A stretch of 64,000 bases of DNA from Chlamydomonas reinhardtii (lineage: Eukaryota; Chlorophyta; Chlorophyceae; Chlamydomonadales; Chlamydomonadaceae). The notes beneath the pieces were generated by a model that saw only the letters and a program-made list of their open reading frames with translations, ran no database searches and was not told the DNA's origin. The position numbers were made by a program, and so were the translations under genes. The stretch lies in NCBI RefSeq assembly GCF_000002595.2, contig NC_057009.1, positions 3,268,382 to 3,332,381 of the forward strand, in the 5' to 3' direction. The first letter of the stretch is position 1; every line of letters starts with the position of its first letter. This document shows, in pieces, positions 21,047-32,900 of this stretch.

Positions 21047-21297
21047 CACACGCACATACAAACACACAGGACCGGCGCGACCCCGGCTACTGGTCCACCA
21101 GCCGCATGCTGCTGGAGACGGGGCTGGCGCTGTCGCTGGATGCGGAGCGGCTGGCGGCGGACCCGCGCCTGGCGCCCGGCGGCGTGCTGACGGCGGCGGC
21201 GGGGTGCGGGCACGTGCTGCTGGAGCGGCTGCGGGGGGCGGGCTTCACATTCGAGGTGGCGGGCGTGGAGGGCGAGGGAGTGGCGGCGGCCAAGTGA
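17414..21297 (+). CDS. Saccharopine dehydrogenase-like oxidoreductase (SCCPDH family)
   Basis: NAD(P)-dependent oxidoreductase-like protein related to animal SCCPDH and to mycobacterial trans-acting enoyl reductase. The true substrate in algae is not established. Ten exons in phase: 17414-17515, 17828-17878, 18081-18194, 18606-18702, 18910-18990, 19277-19347, 19602-19756, 20095-20266, 20561-20792 and 21070-21297, giving about 434 residues, close to the family length. The N-terminal Rossmann motif is VVVWGASGFTGRLVAEHLA (residues 11-29). WAIAGRDAKKLEQ, VVLSTAGPFARYGD and GTHYADITGE then follow in the order usual for the family. GYDSIPSDMG marks the catalytic-domain start. A hydrophobic stretch near residues 285-305 could be the membrane or lipid-droplet anchor known in SCCPDH. 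A TGTAA signal follows at 21782. Confidence 0.93.
18562..18581 (+). repeat. Recurring intronic module, alpha type (oxidoreductase)
   Basis: TTAAGCATGAATGCAACCCC, about 25 nt before the 3' splice site of the exon at 18606. It is directly preceded by CTGGCTACAACCCC, which resembles the tail of a beta module. Confidence 0.7.
20983..21068. repeat. (CA)n microsatellite in oxidoreductase intron
   Basis: CA dinucleotides run up to the 3' splice site of the last exon (21070). They form the region where a polypyrimidine tract would normally be, so this acceptor is served by alternating CA instead. Confidence 0.9.
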
Positions 21298-21781
21298 GGT
21301 GGATGAGGCAGCGGCGGTGGTAGCGGCAGTGGCAGCGGCAGCGGGGATGTGTGTGTGTGGGGGGGGGGGGGGCCACAAGCAGGCCTGGGCGGTAGGCACG
21401 CTGTGGTGTGCGGCATCCGGAGTGCATTCATTATTCTTTGAGTTGTGTCCATCAAGGGGCGCCATGCATGTTAAAGTGTGCAGGACAAGTGTTGAGTCCG
21501 TGCGGCTGTGTTGACACGTTGAGGTTGTTAAGTCACGCACTAAAATGTGGCATTACGCATGGAGGACGTGGGATAGCGCGAAGGCGGGGAATGGATTGGG
21601 GAGTGGGCGGCGTGGCGGCTGCACGTGTATACATGTGTGTTGTGCGGGCACGTGCATTGATGTCAGGGGTCGGGAGGCGGCGGCATGGAGCCCACGGCAC
21701 GACGGAGGGATGGCCTGCGGCCGGTGGAGTTTGGAGCATCCATTGTTGAGTGCGCTGGTTGTCACAATCGGCGAGCATGGC

Positions 21782-21786
21782 TGTAA
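21782..21786 (+). terminator. TGTAA polyadenylation signal of the oxidoreductase
   Basis: TGTAA about 485 nt after the stop at 21297. Confidence 0.5.
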
Positions 21787-23733
21787 CATGCGGGTAGGAG
21801 AGTAGGAGACGATGCCCAGTCTGTCCACGCCCCATGCAGCTGGCATGGTGGGCATTGCGCCAGCGTGCTTTGAGCAAAGCAACACTGGCCGACTGCGTCT
21901 AGGCATCCGATGCACCGCGAAACATGCATACTCCCAGCTCCCCTCCCGGCTCTCGCGGCCCCGCCACGGCGCCACCGCTGATTGCCCACTTAACATCAGC
22001 CGGTACGCTGCACTTCTGGCGACCGCGGTCGGCCGTTAACGGTCAACCATTCGATTCCCATTGCCCTATGCCAAGCCTGCTCGAGGCGGCTGAGGACGCA
22101 CAATACTGTGCACTGGAGTCAAGTCGAACAGTTTACACGTTACATACATTGATGCAGAACTGCAGGCGTCCCTGCTACTTCTCCTGACGAACGCGCCACA
22201 TGAGCCAAACGAGCAGCCGTGCCCAAACACCTTTGCCCAAGTACCGCCCTGTTTTTTACTAGACCACCCGCATCCAGCCCCGAGCCGCTTCGCATGAAGT
22301 CTCACATAACGCACCAAAGCAACTGCGTCTAAGAGGCAGCCCCCCACATGCCATTCCTCCGTCCCGCGACCACAACGCTCCTCCTAAAATGGATGTCGAT
22401 CCTCACAGTGCATGCATGCTTGTGTATGCAACCCAAACAACAACGGGCATGCATCCGCGCGCGGTTCAAATGGCGCGCGGTTGCAAACATTGTAAGAGCA
22501 TGCTGTTAACTGCAGCCCCCCCCCCCACAACGCTGCAGGGGCCACTCGCCGGCACGGGCTCTGTCCCCTCACATGCCATAGGTAGCAGTAGTTCACACGC
22601 ATCGAGTTTATCATTATTGAGTCCATTCCAATATCACGAGCGCATCGCAAAAGAGTGCATCGCAACAAGGTTCTTCTTTCCGAGAAGCCACGAGTGCAAC
22701 CACACCTGCACAGCACCGCACCGGCCCGCTGGCTCCTCCCAACGCCCAGGCCGCGCAGCCAGCCAACCATCAGCTTGATGCCGGTTATCTCATCATGGCC
22801 TCGGGCATAATAGTCCATTCCGCATTGCAAGTGAGCTATCCATCTTCTGCCGCCGACAGGAGCAGTCACGGTATACCCGTCATCAAGCGCTTCGCGACTC
22901 TGCTTGACAGACCCAGCAGCCACCGGCACCCTGCATCCGCCTGCCCCTTGCCACAGCGCCCGAGTGGCAGTCGCCGGTGCTCGGTCATCACTTGCCGGTG
23001 ACCCTTTGACCATCAGCAGCGTCAGCGCACGACTGCTCTAAGCAGCATGAACGCAAAGGAAAGGACGTGGACAGGCGCGCTGTGGTACCCACGCGCCCGC
23101 ACAAGCACGCTCTCGCGTGCCCGCCACCTCGCAGCCCTGTCTCCGCAGCGTTAGCTCAGCACGCATGGCCACATCCATACATCGCGCGCATACGAGTGTC
23201 CAAACCATTATATAGTTTACATGGCGAGCAGACAATCATATACTTAGTAATCAGGGGTGTGGCGACGTGCGACAGACGACAGTCACCTTGCGGTGGTGCA
23301 GAAGCGAGACCGTGCGCCAGAACAGATCACCCCGATTTCAAAAGCAATTGTAAATGCCACCAGGCGCGGCGCTCCGCACGCATGCCACAACCTCAAGTTC
23401 GCAAACTCAACCGGAATGTTGCCAACGCTGTGTTGCGAGTGCGCATGTGCTATGCGTTTACTCCTACACGCCGCAGGGAAGCCAGCTTCATCAATAAACG
23501 CTGCCCGTGTCATGACAGCGATCGGATTGCGTTCAACAAGACTGCCTAGCTAGCAATGGCCGCACGGCCACGCGTCGGACACATCAAACCCACTCCACCA
23601 GCTCATGCTTAACTATTTGCTACTTTGTTAGCCTAGCCTGCGTGCCTGCTTGGCGCTGTGGACTGAAGCTCTGACAGGCTCGCCGTCAGCAGCCCAACAC
23701 ACCATCCCCCCGCCATTCGAATGCCTGTGCGCT
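21787..23733. other. Intergenic region without recognised gene
   Basis: About 2 kb of lower-GC DNA between two convergent genes. Frames on both strands show no domain, no codon bias like the neighbouring genes and no plausible splice pattern. Confidence 0.5.
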
Positions 23734-23738
23734 TTACA
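23734..23738 (-). terminator. TGTAA polyadenylation signal of the TPR gene
   Basis: TTACA on the plus strand, about 120 nt beyond the TPR gene's stop. Confidence 0.5.
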
Positions 23739-23855
23739 TACGCAGCCACCTACACACCGCTGCAGCCAGCCGCCCCCTGCTGCCTCCGCCCTTCGCCCCA
23801 GCCTCCTGCTCCTCCTCCTCCTCCTCCTCCTCCTCCTCCTCCTCCTCCCGCCACC

Positions 23856-24207
23856 TCACCGCACCAGCTGCCCAGTGCTGCGCGACAGCAGCCCGCCGGT
23901 GAGGCGGTACATGTGGCCCAGAACCTGGGCGTCCGCGCTGCGGCCCTGCCCGCCGTACACACGCTGAAGGTGCCGGAACACGGCCTTGGTCGCCGCCGAC
24001 AGGCGGCCGTGCCGGTACAGCGCGACCTCGCCCGCGGCCGCAAAGGCGCGCTCCGCCGCCGCCAGCTCGCCCGCCGCCTCGTGCATCTGCCCCAGCACCA
24101 CCCAGCCGCGCATCAGCCGCTCGTGCTGCCCGCCGCAGCTGACCGCCGCCAGCTGCAGCGCCTGCCGCTTGGCGTCAATCGCGCGCTCCAGCAACGCCCG
24201 CACATCC

Positions 24208-24264
<57 letters not shown>

Positions 24265-27200
24265 GGCTGCTGGGGCTGTTGCTGCGATTCGGGCTGCAGC
24301 TCACCTCCTGGTGAGCATGATCCGGCGGCAGCAGCAGGGGCCGGCGGGCCGCTAAGAACCGCCGAGGCTGCCGCGGCGAGCAGCGCGGCGCTGCCGGGCC
24401 GCAGCGGCCCGCCGGAGCTCAAGGCATCAGCACCACCCGCGGCGGCAACGCCCAAGCTGGGGCTGGGGCTCGGGCTGGGGCTGCCCGCGCCGCCGCCGCC
24501 GCCGCCGCCAGGGCCGAGCTCCAACACAGCCGTGTTGCCGCCGCGCGTCAGCGGCTTGGCAGCGGCGCCGGCCGCCGCCACGCCTGGCGCCGCCGCCGTC
24601 ACGCGCTGCCATTGCACCGCCGCCAGCGCATCCAGGGCGTCGATCCGCCGCCCGTCCGCCGCCGCCATCTCGCCCGCCGCCACCAGCAGCTCCGCCGTCG
24701 CGGCCGCCGCCGCCAGCGCTGACGCGGCAGCCGGAAGCGCGCCCGCCGCCGCCAGCACCAACCCCAACGCCAGGCGCGCTGACACCTCGCTCGTGTGCGG
24801 CAGGCGGCCCCGCTCACTGCCATGCTCGCCTCCTACAACCCCACCCGCTCCTCCTTCCCCAGCCCCAGCCCCAGCCCCAGCCGCCTCGCTGTCGCAGCTG
24901 CAGGGGCAGCCCTGCGACAGCCGCGGCACGGACTTCAGCGCGGCGCGGCAGGCGGCCTCGGCGGCGGCGTGCTCGCCAGCAAGCGCCAGGTGCCGCACGT
25001 GCCGCAGCTGCAGCTCCACCGTCTGCGGGTGGTTCGGCCCCAGCGCCGCGCGCCGCACGCGCAGCGCGGCCGCGTAAAGCGCCTCTGCGTCCGTCAGCCG
25101 CCGCAGCCGCACGCCTTCGCTCACGCAGCCGCCGTTAAAGGAACAGGCGCGGCTCTCACCCGGGCCCGGGCCCGGGCTCTCCTCGCCGTACGGCGGCTGC
25201 CGCCAGCCCGTACTGGCGCCGTTCGACGTGGTGTCGAGGTCGTCGTACAGCTGGTTGACGCCGCCGTACTCGCGCTGTACGGCGGCGATGACGTCAGCAA
25301 GTGCCGCGGCGTCGTGCGACCACAGGATCGGGTCGGCGGCACCGGGCTGCGGCCCGCCCGCTGGAGCAGCGGCAGCCGCGGCGGCAGCGGCGGTGGCAGC
25401 CTGCGCCTGCCACGGCGGCGATAGCGCCTGCAGCGCCGCGGCGGCGACGCTGTCCGAGGCGGAGGCGGCGAGCGCGCTCCCGCGGCGGCGGCCCGCGGCG
25501 CCGGAGCCGCTGCCGGCCGCGGGGCCGGAGGCGGCGGACGGCGAGGCGGCGGCGGAGCCGCCGCCAGACACCACCCCTGCGTCCGCCGCGCCGGCGGCGT
25601 CGCTGCCGTTGCCGGAGCCGGCATCCATGGCCCAGGCCACACGCTGCCGCCGTGAGTCAGTGCGAGTGACGCCGCCAGCAGGCTCGTTGCCGCCGCCCTC
25701 GACCTCGCTGCTAAGGCGGGCGCCGCCGACCACAACAGTGCCAGCTGCAGCCACCCCAATCGAGGCCGGCGAATGGCGGTATGGGTTCCTTGACGGAGCC
25801 CTCCCCATGCCGCCGCCGCCGCCGCCGCTGCCGCTGCCGCTGCCGCTCTCGCCAAACATCAGCAGGGAAGTGCTGGCACGCCGCAGCATCGACGGACGCT
25901 GCGCCAGCTGCGTCAGCTGCGGCGACAGCAGCGCGCGCGCTAAGCTGCCCTCCGGCCCCTGCGCCGCGGCCGCCAAGCCCGCCGCGACCGGCGACGCCAG
26001 CAGCCCACCGCTGCCGCCGCCCTGCCCCTCCTCCATCATCGCGGCCGCCGCCCTGTACCCTGCGCCCTGCTCCTGCGCCGCCGGCACCCCGCCTCCTCCG
26101 CCTCCAGCAGCGATTGAAGCACAACCTCCGCCTCCATCCAGCGCCGTGCGCCCACCAGGAAGCCGCCCAGGGCCCGCTTCGCCGCCAGCGTCTCCGCCGC
26201 CGCCGGGCCCAGCGCGGTATCCAGCGCCGCCATTGCGCCCCGCAGCAACGCCTCCGCCTGCGCCGCCGCCTGCTGCCCACCCCCGCCACCGCCACCGCCG
26301 CCGCTTGCGCCGCTGCCGACCAGGCTGGCGCCGGCGCCGACGCCCACACCGGCCAGGCTGGCGAGGACCTCCGCCAGCGCCACCTGCCCCGCCAGCGCGG
26401 GCGGCGTGCGGGGGCCGTGCGCGCGCTCCAACGCCTCCAGAGCCTGGGGCGGCGCGTGTGTCGAGCGGGTTGAGCTAGTGTGGCGGTGGCACCCGGCGTC
26501 AGCGACGGTCAGCTGATGCAAGGACTGCTCCGCGAACACCAACGGCCCGCCCCACCGCGCCCCCTTGGCTACAGCCCACACAGGCCCTCCTCCCACACGC
26601 CCTTCCTGGCCCTCCCCGCCGCATAACCGCGCTCGCTCGCGCCCTCACCTGGCGCCAGGTGACCTCGGCATCCACATGCAGCCCCTGCAGCTGCTGCAGC
26701 CGACCCAGCTGGGCCAGCAGCCCCGCCAGCCCCACACTGCGCGGCCCCCACCGCGCCGCCGCCGCCGCCAGGCAGGCCTCCAGCGCCGCCGCCGCCGGCC
26801 GCCACAGCCCCGCCGCCTCCAGAAGCGCGGCGTAGCGCCGCGCCGCCTCCACCGCGTACGGCGCCAGCTGCGTCACCAGCTGCTGGTCGGGCCCCGGCGG
26901 CGCCGCGCTGGCGATGGAGCCGTTGGCCAGTTGGAGGGCCTCCAGCGCCGTCGCGGTGGGCGCGGCGGCGGCGGCGGCGGCTGGCGAGGTGAGGGCGGTG
27001 AAGGCGTCGCCCCGGGAGGACGAGGTCGACGAGTCAATCGTCGAGGCGTGGGCCGTGCCGCCGGCGGTGAGCGGCGCCGCCGCCAGATCCATGAAGGAGC
27101 CGTACCGCACGGGGGGCGGGTCGGCGCGCGGCGCTGCCCGCTGTGAGTGCTGCTTCAGAAGCGGCGGCGGTTGCTGCTGCTGCGACAGCTGCGACAGCGC

Positions 27201-29477
27201 GGCCGACGTGACCGGCGGCGTCAGCGACTGCACCAGGCATGCCGCCGGGCCGGAGGCGGGCCCGATGCCGCCGGGCGCGGTGCCGGCGGCCACGCTCACC
27301 ACCTCCAGGCCTAGTAGCGCCCCCGCGCCGCCCAGGGCCGACTCACCCGACACCGGCGGCATGGCGTGGTCGCCACCGCTGTTGAACGACACCGACCGCC
27401 GCACGGAGACGCCGCGGCCCACCAGCACCCCCGGCGGCGGCGGCGGCGGGCCCGGCGGCGCCCCCGCGGCCGACAGCGCGCAGCCGCTCCGCGAGCCCGT
27501 CCGGCCGCCCATGCCGGGGCCGGCACCCGGGAGGGACACCGCCAGCAGCAGCGGCGGCGGCGGCGCCGCCGCCGTCATCAGCATCATGTCCGCCGGCGCT
27601 GACGCCGCCGCCACCGCTGTGCCGCCCCCTGGCAGCTGCGCGATGCCCTTCTCGCTGCCGGGGCCGTCGCCGCGCACCGGGCCGTCGCCCATGTCTGGCT
27701 GACCCGGCAACAGCGCTGGGGCGACAGCAACACCCGCGGTGCCCGCGACGCCCATGCCCACAGAGACGCTTTGCGGCTTGAGCGGTGACGCCCCCAGTGC
27801 TAGTTGTCCTGGCGGCGTCACCGGTGGCGTGCCGCCGCCGCCAGCCGGCGCCGCCGGCACCCGCGGCGCCCCTGCTGCCGGCGGCGGCGACATCAGCACT
27901 CCGCTTGTGCCCTGGCGCTCCAGCGCTGCCGTGCCACTGCCGTCGCACAGGGCGTGGCTGTGGCTGTGGTACAGGGCGGCGCCGTGCAGCACGGGCAGGT
28001 ACTGCTGGTACTGCTGCCGCGCCGCCGCCAACAGGTCGCCCACCACCGCGCACGGACGCGGCAGCACCACCGCCTGCGGCTGCGACTGCGACTGCGGCTG
28101 CGGCTGCGGCGGAGGCTGCGGCTGCGGGTGCCCACCGGCGGCTGCTAGCGCCACTGGCAGGGCGCCAAAGCCGCGGATGACGCCCTCCATGTCGGCGGGC
28201 GGCAGCGCGGAGGCCAGCTGCAACCGCCCCGGCGCGCCGCCGCCGCCCACGTGGCCGCCGCCCAGCCCTTGCGCATCCTCGTGTCCGTCACCTGCCGCCG
28301 CCGCCGCCGCAAGCGGCGTGGCAGCCCCACCGGTCGTGCCATCGGCGTGCGGCGGTGCTGCGGGGCTCGGCGGCGGCAAGTGCCCCAGTGCCGCCAGGGC
28401 GGCGGCGAGCGCCCGCGCGCCGCGGGGATCCCTGAAGATGGCGCCTGCCGAGTCTACCACCACCAGCACCGCCGGCTGCCCGGCCGCACCCGCCAGCGCC
28501 GCCTCCAGCCCTAGCCCCCAGGGGCGGCCGCCGCGGCTGCTGCGGCCGGTGGTGCTGTTCTCCGAGGGGTTGGTCAAGAAGTCCAGGTGTACATACGTGT
28601 GGTATAGGGCCAAGTCGGGGCCCGCGCCTGCGCCAGCGTCCAGGCCCCAGCAAGCCGCGGCCTCGACGCTGCTCCGCGCTGTGCTGCAGCCCGGAGCTGG
28701 CCGCGAGGCGGTCGGTGACCTGCATGTAGGCGAAGCATGGTGAGTGCGCCGGCGTGGACATGCGTCAGGCAAGGCAAGGGGCACCGAGAGGGGCCCGAAC
28801 TTGTATGTGGGCGGCGCGCCCGAAAACCGCCTCACGGCCAGCAAGTGCGCCCGTGGTGCTACTGCCGCAGCCCGGAAGTGCGGGCGTCGCTTCAGGCTGC
28901 TGACCATCCGCCTAATTCATGTGCGCCCTTCGGCGTCGCTTTCCATTCCGTGGCCTAGCGTGGAAGCCTATTGGTCGAGTATAGTTTACAAGTGCCCCCC
29001 ACAAGCTACGCGCGGTCAAACTTCGCACCTCGCGACATCGGAAAGGGCCACTGCTTTCAGCGCCTGCTTCAGGTCGCATCGCATGTGGTTAAGCAAAGCT
29101 CGTAGCAACGCCAGCCACGGCGTGCTGGGATGCACCAGCACCAGCAGGTTCGCGTCGGCACATTCCGCGATGTCAGCTGACTCTTTCTCGCTCAGCTCCT
29201 CCGCAAACACCCGGGCGACGCATGCACCGGGGTCAGAGCAGCTGTTGGCGTGGAAATGGCAGAGCCACCGCAAGGAAACGCCGGCCGTGGCCTGCGACTC
29301 AACGAATGCGGTCAGGCCCTCGGCATCGCCCTTTTTTTCAAGACCAGCGCTAGCCTCGGTGGCCACGGCGCGTACATCCGAGCGTCCAAGTCCTTTTAGG
29401 ACCTTGTCGATGCTGCCGCTATGTCGCGAAGTGGCCCGAGTGACCGAGGAATCCGCCTTGCTGCTCGAGGCGCCCAT
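23856..29477 (-). CDS. Large TPR protein, kinesin-light-chain/nephrocystin type
   Basis: Predicted protein-interaction scaffold of about 1,700 residues; partner unknown. Three exons: 29477-29029, 28719-26649 and 26443-23856. Exon 1 ends in phase 2 and exon 2 starts with the single completing base, which is why I join the 150-residue N-terminal part to this gene. The N-terminus MGASSSK fits N-myristoylation. KLC-type TPR units are clear near the C-terminus, for example ALYAAALRVRRAALGPNHPQ (about 25100-25040) and ETLAAKRALGGFLVGARRWM (about 26185-26125). Long Ala/Gly/Pro/Gln-rich linkers separate them, including a run of about 18 Gln coded by CAG (24211-24263). The frame shifts by one base near 26090-26110, with no usable intron there. 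This is an assembly error, a rare variant or a real break. Confidence 0.7.
24208..24266. repeat. CAG/CTG trinucleotide repeat
   Basis: About 18 CTG triplets on the plus strand, read as a polyglutamine run by the TPR gene. Confidence 0.9.
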
Positions 29478-29913
29478 TTCCAGGGCGCAGATATAACAGC
29501 CGGGATTCTAAAGCAGCTAACGCGACCACAGCGACCTAGGGCAAGCCAGTATCATAAAGCGAGGAACGTTGCGTTCGGCGGACATTGTGTAGGTCCCTCC
29601 TTGAAGCGTGCCCGACTAAACATGTGTTACAAAGTTGGGGTTGCCCAGAGGGGGCCTGTCAATATGGATGCGTCATGCAGTCATGGAATGACACTCGCTC
29701 GGACGCCTGCAAGACTTGTTTACGCATGGTGCACATGTCACATGGCATGTAGATATGTGATATGTATTGCTCAGGCTGATATAATTGGTCCGAACTGCAA
29801 CCCGCGCAAGTGCACCCTGCTGGTTTCTCTCCGTTTGATAGTTTCGTGTTCCCAGATTGGCCCAGTGATGCATTTGCAAATTCCTTCATAAGCGTTGCTG
29901 CAATTTCAGCAGA
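29478..29913. promoter_or_regulatory. Divergent intergenic region, TPR gene / BIO3-BIO1
   Basis: 436 bp between opposite start codons, unusually AT-rich for this window. It must contain both core promoters if the starts are right. No TATA box was identified with confidence. Confidence 0.45.
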
Positions 29914-32900
29914 ATGCCGGGCTCGCGCTCGAAGCTCCTTCTCCGCGCGTGTAGCTCGTGGCCTGCGCTGAGCGCCGCGAGCGCGGCGCAGCGGTGGCGA
30001 CTGCTGGGCACCAGCACAACATCGCAATTGGGCGCCAGCGACGCAGCGTCGTCGGCTGCGACACAGCAACCGGTGCCGGCGTCGGCGCCGTGGGGCCAGC
30101 CCGCAGCGTCCGCCGCGGGCGCGCTGCCGCTTGCGGTCCCTGCCTTCAGCGTATGGGGTGCCAACACGAATGTGGGCAAGACGCTTGTGAGCGTGGGCCT
30201 GGCACACGCAGCCGCGGCGCTTAAGGTGAGAGAAGCGCCGCGCGGCGGGCGCATGCTTGGGCACTGCTACTGCTGCTGGTGCTGCTGCGGCCGGTGGCCT
30301 CCTACCGCTGCGAATACCGCTGCCGCCCCGGTCTGCATCGTCCGGAAACCCCCTCTCTCTCGCTTGCCTCCATTACCATTACCTCCACTCATCCCCACCC
30401 ACCGCCACCGCCACCAACACCGCCACCACCGCCACCACACATCCACGCACCCGCGCGCCGGGGCCTCCCGCACTGCTGTGGGGCTGCCGCCGCCGCAGGT
30501 GCCCCTGGCCTACGTCAAGCCGGTGCAGACGGGCTTCCCGGCGGATTCAGACGCGCGCCTGGTGGTGAGCGTGGAACCGGGACACTGCGTGCGTGTGTGG
30601 GGGTGGGTGGGTGGGTGGGATGGGGTCGGCTGTAGCCTCGTGGGGTATGGTTTGCAAGTATGCAGTAAAACAAGGGGTGCGGCATGTCCACGTCCCAGGT
30701 ACGGTACTGTACCGGCAATCGAGATCCAGAGCCCTTTGCCTGGGAAGCAGCGTGAGGGCTGGCGGGGGGCTGGGTACGGGCGCTTCGGGTGTGACGGCAT
30801 GCGGGGGGTGTTGGTGTCCGGCCATGGACGCGGGCGCCCTGTGGCTCAGCCGCCGCCTCGGAGCCAATTAGCGAGCCAACTGGTTTGTGTCCTCTGTCAA
30901 TGCCGATGTCAATGCCAATGCCGATGCCGATGCCAACGCCAATGCCGGTGCCAATGCCGGTGCCAACGCCAATGCCCATGCCAATGCCGGTGCGAATGCC
31001 GGTGCCGGTGCAGGCGCTGGCGTGCGGCGGCGCGGCGGAGCCGGGGCAGCATGCGGCAGTAGCAGCGCAGGAGGCGGCGCAGCCGCTGGGCATTAGCAGT
31101 AGCAGCAGCGGGGTGCTGGGCTCGGGTGCGGGTGCGGGTGCGGGTGCGGCGGGCGGGTATGTCGCGCCGCGCTGCTCCACGCTGTTCGCGTGGCGGCACG
31201 CGGTCAGCCCCCACCTGGCGGTGCAGCTGGAGGGTGAGGCGGGGTGGGTAGCCGATCATGTGGAGAAGGGACGAAGAGGCATTGTGTACTCCATCCTAAT
31301 AGATTCCAGTAGTCAAGGAATCGTCGCCCAGGGGGAGGAGAACAGCCTGCGTGTGAGTGTGTGTGAGTGTGTGAGGTGTGGGCCGAGGAGTGCGTGTTGG
31401 TCGTGGCGCTCGGCCTTGCGGGGGCACCAGGCGGGAGGGCGGCTCGGGTCCGAGCAGGGTGCTCGCTTGCTCCCGCCTCCTCCTCTCCCTCCCCTGACAT
31501 GCCCGCCGCCCGCCGCCCGCCTCAGGCCGTGCCGTGAGTGACGAGCAGCTGGTGGTGGCCACCGGCCGACACATGGCTGCAGCCGCCGAGCAGCTGCAGC
31601 GGCAGGCTGTAGCAGCGGCGGCAGCGGGCGGCGCCGGCAGTAGCAGCACCACCAGCAGCAATGGCGGCAGTAGCAATGGCGGCAGTAGCACCAGCGCCAG
31701 TCGTGCGCTGCTGCTGATGGAGACGGCGGGCGGGGTGACCAGCCCCGCGCCCTCGGGCCGACTGACGGTGCGTGGGCGTGGGCGTGGGCGTGGGCGTGGA
31801 CGTGGGCGTGTGTGTTTTGAGTACGGCAGTGAAGGGCGGGGCGGGGATGGGCGGGACGGGGCGGGGCGGGGCGGGGTGGGGCGGGGTGGGGCGGGGCGGG
31901 TCGGGGCATGCCTGATGGCTTCCATGGAACCCCAATGAGGCCCACACCCCATGCTGTAGTACGGCATCGGTGCACTGCTCGCCTCCTGCGAGCACATGCA
32001 CACCTGTACATACACACACGCTTTGTTTCTCTTGTGCTCAATAAACACACATACACATACCCAGGCACACCTCCCATACCTCTCTCCCACCCCTCCCTCC
32101 CCTTCTCCCCCCTCCCTCCCTCCCCTCCCCCCCCGCCACCAACCCTATAGTGTGACGTGCTGCGCCCGCTGCGGCTGCCCTGTGTGCTGGTGGGCGACCC
32201 GCGGCTGGGCGGCATCGCGGCCACCCTGTCCGCCTACGACAGCCTGGTGGCGCGAGGCTGGGAGGTGGAGGCGGTGGTGCTGGTGGGGCAGGTGAGGGGG
32301 GGAGGAGGGGGATGGGGAGGAGGGATGGGAGGAGGGATGGGGAGGAGGGATGGGAGGAGGGATGGGAGGAGGAGGGAGGAGGAGGGAGGAGGAGGAATGT
32401 GGATGAGGGCAGTTTGCGCCATCTTAAGCGAGGCCCAGGGGTGGATGTGGATGAGGAGTGGTACGATGGAAAGCCGCGTGGCCGGTGTGGGTCAGGCACT
32501 CAGGCACCGCCTCGTGCACCCACCCACCCGCTCCTGCCCCAACCCATCTGCCCCTCCCCACCTGCCCCTCCCCCAACCCTTCCTGCCCCCACTTCCTTCA
32601 CTAATCATGAATGTAACCCCCCGCCCCCCCCTGCAGTCCCAGTCCTACGCGGCGGGCGGCCCCCAGGTGGCACTGGACAACGCCGCCTTCCTGCGCGCCC
32701 ACCTGTCCCACCCCGCAGCCGCCCTGCACAGACTGGGAGCGCCGCCGCCCGAGGTGGTGGCAGTGCCGGGCTGCGGCGCCGCGCCCGAGGTGCGAGTGCG
32801 TGTGTTGAAAAGAAAACAACAAAACGAAGCCCGCCCAGACGGCGCGACGGAGTTACTTACGGATACCTACCGATACCGAGCGTCTTGTAGCCGCGTCGAC

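Noticed and set aside
22384-23549. Open frames in the 22-23.5 kb intergenic region
   Set aside because: They show no conserved motifs, no splice pattern and codon use unlike neighbouring genes.
23986-25077. Long plus-strand frames with poly-Cys and poly-Leu
   Set aside because: They are antisense shadows of the TPR gene, produced by the CTG repeat and high GC.
30887-31096. Asn-Ala dipeptide repeat frame near 30.9 kb
   Set aside because: It is an out-of-frame reading of the hexamer minisatellite; the BIO3 coding frame starts at 31014.
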